A stretch of DNA of 64,000 bases, taken from JBMOKT01 sp049323895. GTDB taxonomy: Bacteria; Bacillota; Peptococcia; Peptococcales; BICA1-8. Below the pieces are notes generated by a model, which saw only the letters and a list, made by a program, of their open reading frames with translations, searched no databases and had not been told where the DNA came from. The DNA is taken from contig JBMOKT010000008.1 in assembly GCA_049323895.1 (NCBI GenBank), positions 124,001-188,000 on the forward strand, given 5' to 3'. Numbering within the stretch: the stretch's first letter is position 1; each line of letters begins with the position of its first letter. Below are positions 56,823-64,000 of the stretch, in pieces. The position numbers were made by a program, and so were the translations under genes.

Positions 56823-57983
56823 ATGAAGAGACAACTAAAAGCAATCATATTACTCATTCTAATACTATCTTTGACTATAACAGGCTGCTGGGACCGTCGC
56901 GAGCTGGAGGATTTAGCCTTAGTTACGGGGGTAGCAATTGACAAGGCAGAAAAGCCGGAAAATGTAAGAATGACCGCCCAGGTAATTGTGGCACAAAATG
57001 TCTCTACACCGGGGGGCGGCGGCGGGCAGGGTGAACCCGTCTGGAACGGCACATCAACCGGCAGAACCATCTTTGATGCTGCCCGGAAAATGACCTTTGA
57101 GTCTAATCAAAAACTGTATTTTTCCCATAACCCGGTATTAATCATTGGTGAAGAAATGGCAAAGGAAGGCATTGCTTCTGTTATGGACTTTTTCTTCCGG
57201 GATCCGGAAAACCGGCGGACTACTTGGGTTTTAGTTTCCAAAGGAGATGCAGCGGAGATATTAAAAACTAAAACCAAAATAGATCCAATACCAGGAATGT
57301 ACATTAAAGAACTAATAGAATTGACCGGTGCTACCTCACTGGTGGCAACTTCCATGGAACAGGGATTCATGGAAAGGCTGATGAGCAAAACTACCGCTGC
57401 TTATGCTTCAGTAATTGAAGCCCAGGGCGAAGGTGAAAGTAAGAAGCTTATCCTCAAGGGTACGGCCGTCTTTAATAAAGATAAGCTGGCAGGGGAATTT
57501 GATTACTATGAAAGCAGAGGTTTGTTGTGGGTTTTGGGCAAGGTTAAATCAGGTATAATAAATGTTTCCTGCCCTGATTCAGAAGAGCAGATAGCTCTGG
57601 AAATAATACGAGCAAAAGGCAAGATAATACCCCAAATTGAAGATAATACATTAAAAGTGGTGGTTAAGGTTAATGAGGAAGGACATCTAGGGGAACAGGA
57701 ATGCAGCATTGATTTAACTACACCTGAAAACTGGGCAAAACTAGAGAAGATGAAGGCAGGTGTTATTAGAAATGAGATATTGGCTGCTGTCAAAAAGGCA
57801 CAGGATTTAAATACCGATGTCTTTGGCTTTGGGGATGCCTTTCATCGTAAATATAAAAACATCTGGAAAAGCCAGCTAAAAGATAACTGGGATGAGTTTT
57901 TTCCTGACATTGAAGTAGAAGTTGTTGTCGAAGCCAAACTAAGAAGAACAGGCATGATTACAAAGCCGGCAGTACCGCAGTAA
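56823..57983 (+). CDS. Ger(x)C family spore germination lipoprotein
   Basis: 386 residues, intact. Signal peptide and lipobox: KAIILLILILSLTITGCWDR, so the mature protein is lipid-anchored at the Cys followed by WDRRELED. Then LALVTGVAIDKAEKPENVRM, LYFSHNPVLIIGEEMAKEGI, FFFRDPENRRTTWVLVSKGD and a C-terminal domain with VFGFGDAFHRKYKNIWK and FFPDIEVEVVVEAKLRRTG. GAGGTG lies at the correct distance from the ATG. It works on the outer surface of the inner spore membrane with the GerA and GerB subunits. Confidence 0.94.
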   Translation: MKRQLKAIILLILILSLTITGCWDRRELEDLALVTGVAIDKAEKPENVRMTAQVIVAQNVSTPGGGGGQGEPVWNGTSTGRTIFDAARKMTFESNQKLYFSHNPVLIIGEEMAKEGIASVMDFFFRDPENRRTTWVLVSKGDAAEILKTKTKIDPIPGMYIKELIELTGATSLVATSMEQGFMERLMSKTTAAYASVIEAQGEGESKKLILKGTAVFNKDKLAGEFDYYESRGLLWVLGKVKSGIINVSCPDSEEQIALEIIRAKGKIIPQIEDNTLKVVVKVNEEGHLGEQECSIDLTTPENWAKLEKMKAGVIRNEILAAVKKAQDLNTDVFGFGDAFHRKYKNIWKSQLKDNWDEFFPDIEVEVVVEAKLRRTGMITKPAVPQ

Positions 57984-58333
57984 AAGCTGCAAGCTGTACA
58001 AAGTGGAAAAGTGAAAAAGTGGAACAGTGGAAAAGCAAAAAAAGATTTGGCATCCGATGAAAGGTAATTTTATGGGAAGCATCTGCTCATAAGTTACTCT
58101 GCGTGATGCATCTGATGAATGTTATTATTCTTGATGCATCCTTTATTAGTCATATCTAGGGTTGCGGAACGACACAGAGGTCGCTCCCTACTAATCAACA
58201 TTAATCTAGCGTGAGCGAAATCTTTAATGTTAATTAATAATCTAGCGCAGCGAAATACTTTTTCTCTACCTTTACCTGTCCCAAGAGCTTAACTTAGAAG
58301 CTTACCTTTACCTTAAATTAGGGGGTGATGATA
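57984..58333. repeat. Repeat-filled gap within the germination locus
   Basis: Contains a short GTGGAAAAGTGGAA tandem tract (about 58005-58035), a GATGCATC repeat pair (about 58081-58140) and TCTAGCG repeat copy 6 (58161-58282). No ORF is seen. Confidence 0.65.
58161..58282. repeat. Dispersed TCTAGCG repeat, copy 6
   Basis: GACACAGAGGTCGCTCCCTA, then TCTAGCGTGAGCGAAATCTT, TCTAGCGCAGCGAAATACTT and TACCTTTACCTGTCCC. The leading GACACAGAGGTCGC block is shared with copy 7. Confidence 0.8.
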
Positions 58334-59455
58334 TTGAAACTGGAAGGTGGTAAAATAAATAATTTGCATTTGATGTTTTTAGTTGCAGGCTTTACCATCG
58401 GTTCCACTTCAATAATCAGCCCCACCCCCGGGGCAGACCATGACTCATGGCTGGCAATATTTGCCGGTCTTGCTGAGGGTCTCGTATTTGTCGCAGTTTT
58501 TTTGACCCTGGCGCAAAAATTTCCTGGGAAAACCCTTATTGAGGTAAATGACATTATCTATGGAAAATATTTAGGAAAAATAATTTCTATAGGATACCTG
58601 TGGTTTTTTCTCCATTTAGGCTCTTTAGTTTTAAGAAATTTTGGAGATTTTTTTTTCGTTTATGTTTTCTTAGATACTCCTCTAATAGTTGTGCTAGGCT
58701 TTACTATAGCCCTTACTGCCTCTGCCGTTAGAAACGGCATCGAAGTGATTGCCCGCTGCAGTATTATCCTGGTTCCCCTTATTGTATTGGCCTATATTTT
58801 AGATACCCTTTTTGTTATTCCCCAAATGGATATGAATAGACTATTACCCATAATGGATGTACCCTTAACGGATTTTATCAAGGCCAGTCATGCCGCTGCA
58901 ACCTTTCCTTTTGGAGAAACAGTAGTTTTTCTTATGGTCATTGCATTTATCAAAGATGATGTCAAAAATACTAAAAAATATTTCATTTTTGCTTTAGTTT
59001 TTGTCAGCTTTTTGTTTTCCATGGCTGCTGCCAGAAATGCTGCGGTTTTAGGAGCAACCGCCCAGCTTGATCAGTATCCATCATTTGTTACCATAAGTAT
59101 TATTGAGTTAGGGGATATTATAACCAGGCTGGAAATAATTGTTGTTTTCACAGTATTCGCCATGGGTTTTTTAAAAATTGCTGTTTGCTACTATGGTACA
59201 GTATTGGGTTATGCCCAATTGCTCAACATGCGTTCCTATCTGCCCCTTGTCGTGCCCATAGGTATTTTTATGACAGTACTTAGCATCATCCAATTTGAAA
59301 CTGTGACGGAAAATATAGAATGGGCAGGAAGCATTTATCCCTTTTACAGCCTGCTTTTTGAGTTCTTTTTGCCACTTTTGTCCTTAGTATTGGCATCCTT
59401 TAAGCAACCACCGGAAGGAAAGGAGGGCAATATAAATGAAGCTGGAGGGCGGTGA
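58334..59455 (+). CDS. GerB-type germination permease subunit 1
   Basis: I choose the TTG at 58334 because it gives a start (M)KLEGGKI identical in register to MKLEGGEI of the following paralogue and has GGGGGTGATG at usable spacing. 373 residues with about ten membrane helices of the endospore germination permease (APC superfamily) family: LMFLVAGFTIGSTSIISPTP, LTASAVRNGIEVIARCSIIL, HAAATFPFGETVVFLMVIAF and SYLPLVVPIGIFMTVLSIIQ. It forms the transmembrane germinant-sensing subunit with GerA and GerC. Confidence 0.93.
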   Translation: MKLEGGKINNLHLMFLVAGFTIGSTSIISPTPGADHDSWLAIFAGLAEGLVFVAVFLTLAQKFPGKTLIEVNDIIYGKYLGKIISIGYLWFFLHLGSLVLRNFGDFFFVYVFLDTPLIVVLGFTIALTASAVRNGIEVIARCSIILVPLIVLAYILDTLFVIPQMDMNRLLPIMDVPLTDFIKASHAAATFPFGETVVFLMVIAFIKDDVKNTKKYFIFALVFVSFLFSMAAARNAAVLGATAQLDQYPSFVTISIIELGDIITRLEIIVVFTVFAMGFLKIAVCYYGTVLGYAQLLNMRSYLPLVVPIGIFMTVLSIIQFETVTENIEWAGSIYPFYSLLFEFFLPLLSLVLASFKQPPEGKEGNINEAGGR

Positions 59456-60515
59456 AATTTCTAATCTTGGTTTATTTTTTTTAGTAGTGGGCTTTACCTG
59501 GGGTTCTGCTATCCTCACTTCACCTGCGACACAGGCAGGAAGTGACGGCTGGCTGGTTTCCTTGGCGGGAATGTTAGCAGGGCTTGTAGCGGCCTATATT
59601 TTCACCAGTCTGGCAGGATATTTTCCGGGCTCTACCCTCACTGAAATTAATCGCCAGGTTTATGGACCTCTTTTGGGAGGACTGTTTTCAATAGCTTATA
59701 TCTTTTATTTTTTACTACTATCAACCCTTATTTTAAGGACCTTTTCCGATTTTTGGGTTGGCTTTATATTTCCTGCCACCCCCGATTTCATTCTGGATAT
59801 CCTATTTGTCCTAGTGTGTGCTTCAGCAGTTCGCAACGGCATTGAAGTTATTACCCGCTGCAGTGTCTTTATGGTGCCGCTAACCTTTTTACTCTTTTTA
59901 TTCACAATATCTCTTTCCATAAAAGATATTGATTTAACAAATTTTTTTCCTATCTTTGATCTGCCTGTAAAGGAGTTTATAAAAATTACCCACCATATGG
60001 CTGTCTTTCCCTACGGAGAAACAATAGTATTTATTGTAGTATTAGCTTTTTTAAATAACAACTCCAAAACAGGCAGGATTCCGGTTTTAGGTGGTATAGT
60101 CTTTGCGGGCTTATCCCTGACAATGCTTATTATGAGGAATATAGGTCTATTGGGAGAAACTCTTTCCATAGGGGTATATGGCTCCTATACAGCAGTTCGG
60201 ATGATAAATATAGGAGAAGTATTTACCCGTATAGAGATTTTCGTAGCCCTAAATTTTCTTGCTATGGGTTTTGTTATGCTTTCGGTGTTCTATTATGCAG
60301 CTGTTTTAAGCACTGGAGAACTTTTAAAAATGCGTACCTACTTACCACTTGTCCTCCCCATGGGAATAGTTCTTATAGTTTTAAATACTATAGAGTTTGA
60401 AAGTATGCTGGAAAGAATACAATTCAGCGCTGATATAACACCTTGGCTGGGTCTGTTTTTTCAGTTCTTTTTCCCCCTTGTTACTCTGGTTTTGGGGAAA
60501 ATGAAAAAACGCTAA
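59436..60515 (+). CDS. GerB-type germination permease subunit 2
   Basis: 359 residues, AAAGGAGGG before the ATG, overlapping the previous gene by 20 bases. Same layout as subunit 1: LGLFFLVVGFTWGSAILTSP, SAVRNGIEVITRCSVFMVPL, ITHHMAVFPYGETIVFIVVL and TYLPLVLPMGIVLIVLNTIE. Two different GerB subunits beside one GerA and one GerC suggests either a heteromeric receptor or two receptors sharing A and C. Confidence 0.93.
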   Translation: MKLEGGEISNLGLFFLVVGFTWGSAILTSPATQAGSDGWLVSLAGMLAGLVAAYIFTSLAGYFPGSTLTEINRQVYGPLLGGLFSIAYIFYFLLLSTLILRTFSDFWVGFIFPATPDFILDILFVLVCASAVRNGIEVITRCSVFMVPLTFLLFLFTISLSIKDIDLTNFFPIFDLPVKEFIKITHHMAVFPYGETIVFIVVLAFLNNNSKTGRIPVLGGIVFAGLSLTMLIMRNIGLLGETLSIGVYGSYTAVRMINIGEVFTRIEIFVALNFLAMGFVMLSVFYYAAVLSTGELLKMRTYLPLVLPMGIVLIVLNTIEFESMLERIQFSADITPWLGLFFQFFFPLVTLVLGKMKKR

Positions 60516-60595
60516 CGCGTTTAGTGGCTAGTTGGTAGTGTGTTCAATAAACGGGTAGGCAAGAAACATAGCTTAATTTAGTTGGAGGTATGAAA

Positions 60596-60826
60596 ATGTA
60601 TGTCTTACTTTTAATTGCGGCTTTTGCGGGCATAGTGGTTTTTGAGGTTCCGGGACTTATTTACCGTAAATACTGGAAGGAATTAATCATTTTTTTTATT
60701 TTCTTAGGTGGAGCTTTTGTTTTAAGCCTTTTGCCAATAATAGGGGTTAAAATACCAAGCCCGGCACGGGGCATTGCTGCGGTAGTTAAATTTATCCTTA
60801 ATGTTATAAGCAATATTTTAGGATAG
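60596..60826 (+). CDS. Small membrane protein at the end of the germination locus
   Basis: The second ATG (60596) is preferred because GGAGGT directly abuts the first. 76 residues with two membrane helices (YVLLLIAAFAGIVVFEV; KELIIFFIFLGGAFVLSLL) and an amphipathic end (ARGIAAVVKFILNVISNIL). Small two-helix proteins often close ger operons. This one follows GerB2 by 80 bases in the same direction. Function unknown. Confidence 0.72.
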   Translation: MYVLLLIAAFAGIVVFEVPGLIYRKYWKELIIFFIFLGGAFVLSLLPIIGVKIPSPARGIAAVVKFILNVISNILG

Positions 60827-60879
60827 TGGCTAGTTGTTAGTGGCTAGTGACCAGTGATTTCACTTTAAAGTAAATATTT

Positions 60880-61005
60880 CGGGTCTGATGTACCAGGTAG
60901 TCATTCTTTTGCGTCTGACACAAGCATTGCATGCCATCCATAAAGTAATCAGACTAACAATATTCACCCGGAAGCATATCAGACTAGCAATCTTCACCCA
61001 GAAGC
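60880..61005. repeat. 30-bp tandem repeat array, locus 4
   Basis: Contains the inverted core TTGCGTCTGACACAAGCATTG followed by CATGCCATC, then AATCAGACTAACAATATTCA and ATCAGACTAGCAATCTTCA units (quoted in parts). It lies at the 3' side of both flanking genes. Confidence 0.75.
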
Positions 61006-61027
61006 AAAATAACCGGCTTGCGCCCGG

Positions 61028-61426
61028 TTATTTCAGCATCTTCACTGCTTCTTTAATCAACTCATTAAGGGGTCTGCTTTCAAAGCCTACCAGTTCCACG
61101 TGGGGTTGAGTTACTGGGAGCAGAATCTTCCTGCATCCCAATGAAGCGATTATTTCCGCTATTTCTGTTGTTATTTCCCCCATTAAAGCATTGGGGACAA
61201 TGATACCCATAGGACCCATAACAACATCTACATCACGGCTGCTCACCTTAATGGCATTTTGCCCAGTTGCCCCTTTATTAGCACCCGCTTTAACCATGGC
61301 TGCAGTAGCTATGGCATTAGTACCTAATGCCCATATTTCAACATTTGTACCCATTTCCTTTACTAAGCCCTGGATGAGCTGGGCTCCCATGCCTCCACCC
61401 ATACCATCAATAACCGCAATCCTCAT
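61028..61426 (-). CDS. DUF3842 family protein
   Basis: 132 residues, GGAGAATTCTG before the ATG. The start MRIAVIDGMGGGMGAQLIQG is a Gly-rich nucleotide-binding-like loop, followed by ALGTNAIATAAMVKAGANKG, DVDVVMGPMGIIVPNALMGE and KILLPVTQPHVELVGFESRP. This is the DUF3842 pattern, a conserved Firmicute family of unknown function. It starts 11 bases after the membrane-protein gene, so the two are an operon; DUF3842 and an ECF-S-like partner often co-occur. Confidence 0.85.
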   Translation of the reverse strand: MRIAVIDGMGGGMGAQLIQGLVKEMGTNVEIWALGTNAIATAAMVKAGANKGATGQNAIKVSSRDVDVVMGPMGIIVPNALMGEITTEIAEIIASLGCRKILLPVTQPHVELVGFESRPLNELIKEAVKMLK

Positions 61427-61437
61427 CAGAATTCTCC

Positions 61438-61911
61438 TTAGGAATTTTTATTTATTTTAGAAATACCTTTTAGAATAATAATAGCAATAATACCGCCAAT
61501 TATAGCAGTAACCAGTTGGGGAAAACTTAAAGCTTGGGAAACCTTGGGAGGAACTTGGATAACAAAATTAACCGCAAGGACTAGCAAGGAAAATTTTAAT
61601 AAAGCACCAACAGCAATACCTACTACATCATTAATCTTTCTAGCCCAAAAGAAACCCAGACAATAAAGGGCATTCCCCAGCATTATAAAGGGTACTGCCA
61701 CAGCCAGCGGCATTATTCCCTGGCTGAAAGCCAAAATGGGTGTAAAAAGACCAATAATAAGACCACTTACCAGACCAGAATATCCCACAGCCAATATTAA
61801 AATTGCATTTATACCGGGACCGGTTATCCACTGCAGCTTTGCCTGCTGTACCGCGATGGCCAAGGCTAGAAGCAGGGCGCTCCTGGTTAAAACTTTAACT
61901 GAAATATTCAT
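61438..61911 (-). CDS. ECF-transporter S-component-like membrane protein
   Basis: ATG at 61911 behind GAGGTGGAG; 157 residues, about five hydrophobic helices. SVKVLTRSALLLALAIAVQQ, TGPGINAILILAVGYSGLVS, LIIGLFTPILAFSQGIMPLA and FIMLGNALYCLGFFWARKIN resemble substrate-binding S components of energy-coupling factor transporters. The substrate is unknown and no EcfA/T genes are adjacent. Operon with DUF3842. Confidence 0.75.
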   Translation of the reverse strand: MNISVKVLTRSALLLALAIAVQQAKLQWITGPGINAILILAVGYSGLVSGLIIGLFTPILAFSQGIMPLAVAVPFIMLGNALYCLGFFWARKINDVVGIAVGALLKFSLLVLAVNFVIQVPPKVSQALSFPQLVTAIIGGIIAIIILKGISKINKNS

Positions 61912-62027
61912 ATCACTCCACCTCAATACCTATTTTATGGTAAAGCAGGTGGATATACAATACTAAAGTAGTGGCTAGTGGCTAGTGGCTAGTTGATAGT
62001 GAGACAAACTATTGGGAAAGTTTTTTT

Positions 62028-62117
62028 AGTCTGACATCCTTATGGGTCAGGCTATTGCGTCTGACACAAGCATTGCATGCCATCCATTAAGCAAACCAGA
62101 CTAACAATCTTCACACG
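62028..62117. repeat. 30-bp tandem repeat array, locus 5
   Basis: GTCTGACATCCTTATGGGTC, the inverted core GCGTCTGACACAAGCATTGC with ATGCCATCC, and a CCAGACTAACAATCTTCAC unit. A CTAGTGG minisatellite precedes it. Confidence 0.75.
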
Positions 62118-62120
62118 GGT

Positions 62121-62262
62121 CCCGGAATGACACAGAGGTCGCTCCCTACTAATTATCTACTCTTTTATCTTTCTTGATTTTTAATCTAGCGTTAGCGAAA
62201 TCTTTAATGTTAATTAATAATCTAGCGAAGCAAAATACTTTTCCTTTACCTTTACCTGTCCC
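62121..62262. repeat. Dispersed TCTAGCG repeat, copy 7
   Basis: GGAATGACACAGAGGTCGCT, an inserted AT-rich stretch, then AATCTAGCGTTAGCGAAATC, TCTAGCGAAGCAAAATAC and TTTACCTTTACCTGTCCC. With locus 5 of the 30-bp array it fills the 61912-62317 gap. Confidence 0.8.
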
Positions 62263-62317
62263 ATTATCTAACCCTGAAGCCTACCTTAACCTTAAAGTAA
62301 AAACCACTTGCTGGTTT

Positions 62318-63754
62318 TTACTTTTCTTCTATTCCCGCATACTCCGGCGATATATCCTCTTCCTCTTTACTTCCGGCAAACTCTGCGGAAATCTGTTTCT
62401 TCTTGTCTTTTATTTTAGCTATTTGTTTTGTCTTCAGGGCAGGTCTGACAAAAATCTTTCCTAGAGTATTCTGCAAGGTAATAGTTTTAAAAACAATTTC
62501 TCCCCAAGCCGGATGATGAATAGATTCATCCTCCTCTTTAGTACCCTGCTTTTCTGTACTTTTAACAAACTTTTGTTTTATGGCAAAAAGGGCAAATCCG
62601 GCAGCTATGAGGGCTAAGCCCCCTGTTGAACCAAAGGTTAACAGATTGCTTCGTTCCATTAATATCCCAAAAACAGGAGGACCTATAGCCACTCCGAAGA
62701 ATCTTACAGCTCCATAGAGAGAGGTTATCATTCCCCGCTCCTCCATAGCAACAGAGCTGGTAATAATGGTATTTAGACAGGTTAGTACTAAACCTCCCCC
62801 CATTCCTCCTATCACCAAGGCACCTACAAGGATATAGGTATTTTTAATAAAAAACGGAATTAATAAATTAGAAATACCTAAAAGAACCAAACCAACTACC
62901 ACAAATATCTTATAATTATGGTTTTTCCTTTGGGTCACTATTCCTGTAGTTAAGGAAGTGGCAGAAACTGCAAGAACCGGTATGGCTAGTACTAATCCCT
63001 TGGTAACCCCTTCCAAACCATAGCGCTTTTCTAAGTAATCAGACAGGTAAAACAATGTGCCAAAAAGTGCATACAAAGCGATGGAACCCGCTAAAAAAGC
63101 ACCCGCCAGGTGCAAGCCTTTAGACTTGAATATTTTCTTTAAGGCATTTAAATATTCTTTAACCGTCTGCCCTTTTTTATTGGTGGTAGGGTCTTTAACT
63201 AAAAACCATACCGCAGCTGCAATAGGAATACACAAGACGGGAAAAACAAAGAATGTAGCATACCAGGCAATCAGGCCAACTAACGAGCCTAAAATAGGAC
63301 TTACTACTTTACCTAAACCATTAGAAGCTTCTAAAATTCCCAATGCTTTACTGCGTTCACCCGTAACAAATATATCACTGGAAAGGGCCATTGCAATAGG
63401 TGCTGTTCCGGCTGCCCCAATTCCCTGTAAAATTCGTCCCGCCATAATTATCAGATAAGAATTGTTAAACATTAAAATACCTGCCAGGGCTACTACACCA
63501 CCCAGACCATATAAGATTAAGGATGGCACAATTATCATTTTTCTGCTAATCCTGTCGGATAAAAAACCGGCAATAGGTATTACCAGACCTGCCGGTACAG
63601 AAAAGAGGGTAATAACCAAACTTACTTTAAACTGGGATATATCAAGTGCTGATTTCATTTGGGGCAGCACCGGTATCAGCATAGAATTTCCAAGGACCAT
63701 TATAAGTGGTACACCTGCTAATGCTGCAAGGGTAATTCTACTCTTTGCCTGCAA
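62318..63754 (-). CDS. Major facilitator superfamily transporter
   Basis: TTG at 63754 is preferred because AAGGAG would overlap the alternative GTG. 478 residues; twelve membrane helices in residues 8-385. The cytoplasmic loop after helix 2 reads GFLSDRISRKMIIVPS, the MFS motif A (G-x3-D-R-x-S-R-K). ILQGIGAAGTAPIAMALSSD and LGILEASNGLGKVVSPILGS are drug/H+ antiporter-type (motif C) patterns. The C-terminal 90 residues are hydrophilic, ending in a small duplication (SAEFAGSKEEE; SPEYAGIEEK). Likely an efflux pump of unknown substrate. Confidence 0.9.
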   Translation of the reverse strand: MQAKSRITLAALAGVPLIMVLGNSMLIPVLPQMKSALDISQFKVSLVITLFSVPAGLVIPIAGFLSDRISRKMIIVPSLILYGLGGVVALAGILMFNNSYLIIMAGRILQGIGAAGTAPIAMALSSDIFVTGERSKALGILEASNGLGKVVSPILGSLVGLIAWYATFFVFPVLCIPIAAAVWFLVKDPTTNKKGQTVKEYLNALKKIFKSKGLHLAGAFLAGSIALYALFGTLFYLSDYLEKRYGLEGVTKGLVLAIPVLAVSATSLTTGIVTQRKNHNYKIFVVVGLVLLGISNLLIPFFIKNTYILVGALVIGGMGGGLVLTCLNTIITSSVAMEERGMITSLYGAVRFFGVAIGPPVFGILMERSNLLTFGSTGGLALIAAGFALFAIKQKFVKSTEKQGTKEEDESIHHPAWGEIVFKTITLQNTLGKIFVRPALKTKQIAKIKDKKKQISAEFAGSKEEEDISPEYAGIEEK

Positions 63755-63810
63755 GAAAATCACTCCTTAGTCGTTTTGACGGATTTATTTTGCCCAAATA
63801 ATGAAAAAAA

Positions 63811-63826
63811 ATCACCTTGCGGTGAT
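63811..63826 (-). terminator. Terminator after the DUF441-type gene
   Basis: On the minus strand ATCACC-GCAA-GGTGAT followed by eight T residues. Confidence 0.85.
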
Positions 63827-63859
63827 AAAAATAATCTGCGGCAATATTTGGCGCTAGAT

Positions 63860-64000
63860 TTACTTAATAAAAATTTCAATTATTCGTATAATAAATGCTG
63901 CTAAACCAGCAGCCATCAAGGGTCCGACAGGAATACCCTTAAATACAACAATACCAATTATAGCACCTACCACCAGTCCAGACATTAATTCCGGCTGGAT
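63860..64000 (-). CDS. DUF441-type membrane protein, C-terminal part (runs off the right edge)
   Basis: Only the last 46 residues are visible: ELMSGLVVGAIIGIVVFKGI, then PVGPLMAAGLAAFIIRIIE and IFIK. A hydrophobic helix followed by KG(I/V)PVGPL-AAG is the usual end of DUF441 (YtwI-like) small membrane proteins. Stop codon at 63860-63862 with a strong terminator after it. Confidence 0.7.
   Translation of the reverse strand: MQPELMSGLVVGAIIGIVVFKGIPVGPLMAAGLAAFIIRIIEIFIK

Overview
The window comes from a low-GC, anaerobic, endospore-forming Firmicute of the class Clostridia. A Desulfotomaculum-like or other Peptococcaceae-type organism is my inference. Spore germination receptor genes, CotS-like and other spore-surface genes, sigma-K-type promoters, an electron-bifurcating hydrogenase/Hdr locus and AAGGAGG ribosome binding sites throughout support this. 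No tRNA, rRNA, CRISPR array, transposase or phage structural gene was seen.

Layout. 1-4.8 kb: an acyltransferase fragment at the edge, an FMN-dependent alpha-hydroxy-acid dehydrogenase, a double PRC-barrel protein, a lipoprotein and a 5'-truncated germination protein. 4.8-18 kb: one long minus-strand energy block, hdrCBA-mvhDGA, a ferredoxin, a hydrogenase maturation protease and hypABFCDE. The complex these encode should couple H2 oxidation to ferredoxin reduction and reduction of a disulfide-like or other acceptor; the hyp genes and the protease build its NiFe site. 18-21 kb: cyclophilin, nitroreductase, a candidate structured RNA and a FadR-type regulator.

21-54.4 kb is a large spore-surface island. 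It holds a CotS-like protein, Pro/Tyr-rich coat-like proteins, two Cys-rich paralogues, a three-member structural family ending in RG-(I/V)-x-(I/V)-F, DUF6385 and DNRLRE proteins, eight glycosyltransferases (five fuse a GT2 domain to TPR repeats), a methyltransferase, a clostripain-like protease, a holin-like protein next to a GH73-SLH hydrolase, a CAP-domain protein and six membrane microproteins of 37-49 residues. Twelve upstream regions carry the pattern AC-N16/17-CATANNNTA expected of late mother-cell sigma-K promoters. My reading is a dedicated system for making and glycosylating a spore outer layer.

54.4-61 kb: a STAS protein and a GerA-GerC-GerB-GerB germination receptor locus. 61-64 kb: DUF3842, an ECF-S-like membrane protein, an MFS transporter and the end of a DUF441-type gene.

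Intergenic DNA is rich in dispersed repeats: a 60-150 bp TCTAGCG family (seven copies), 30-bp tandem arrays with GTCTGA/TCAGAC boundaries (five loci), a roughly 95-nt element with RNA-like compensatory changes (three copies), a pair of GGGGACA palindromes and CACTAG-type minisatellites. Several have settled inside operons or at gene ends.
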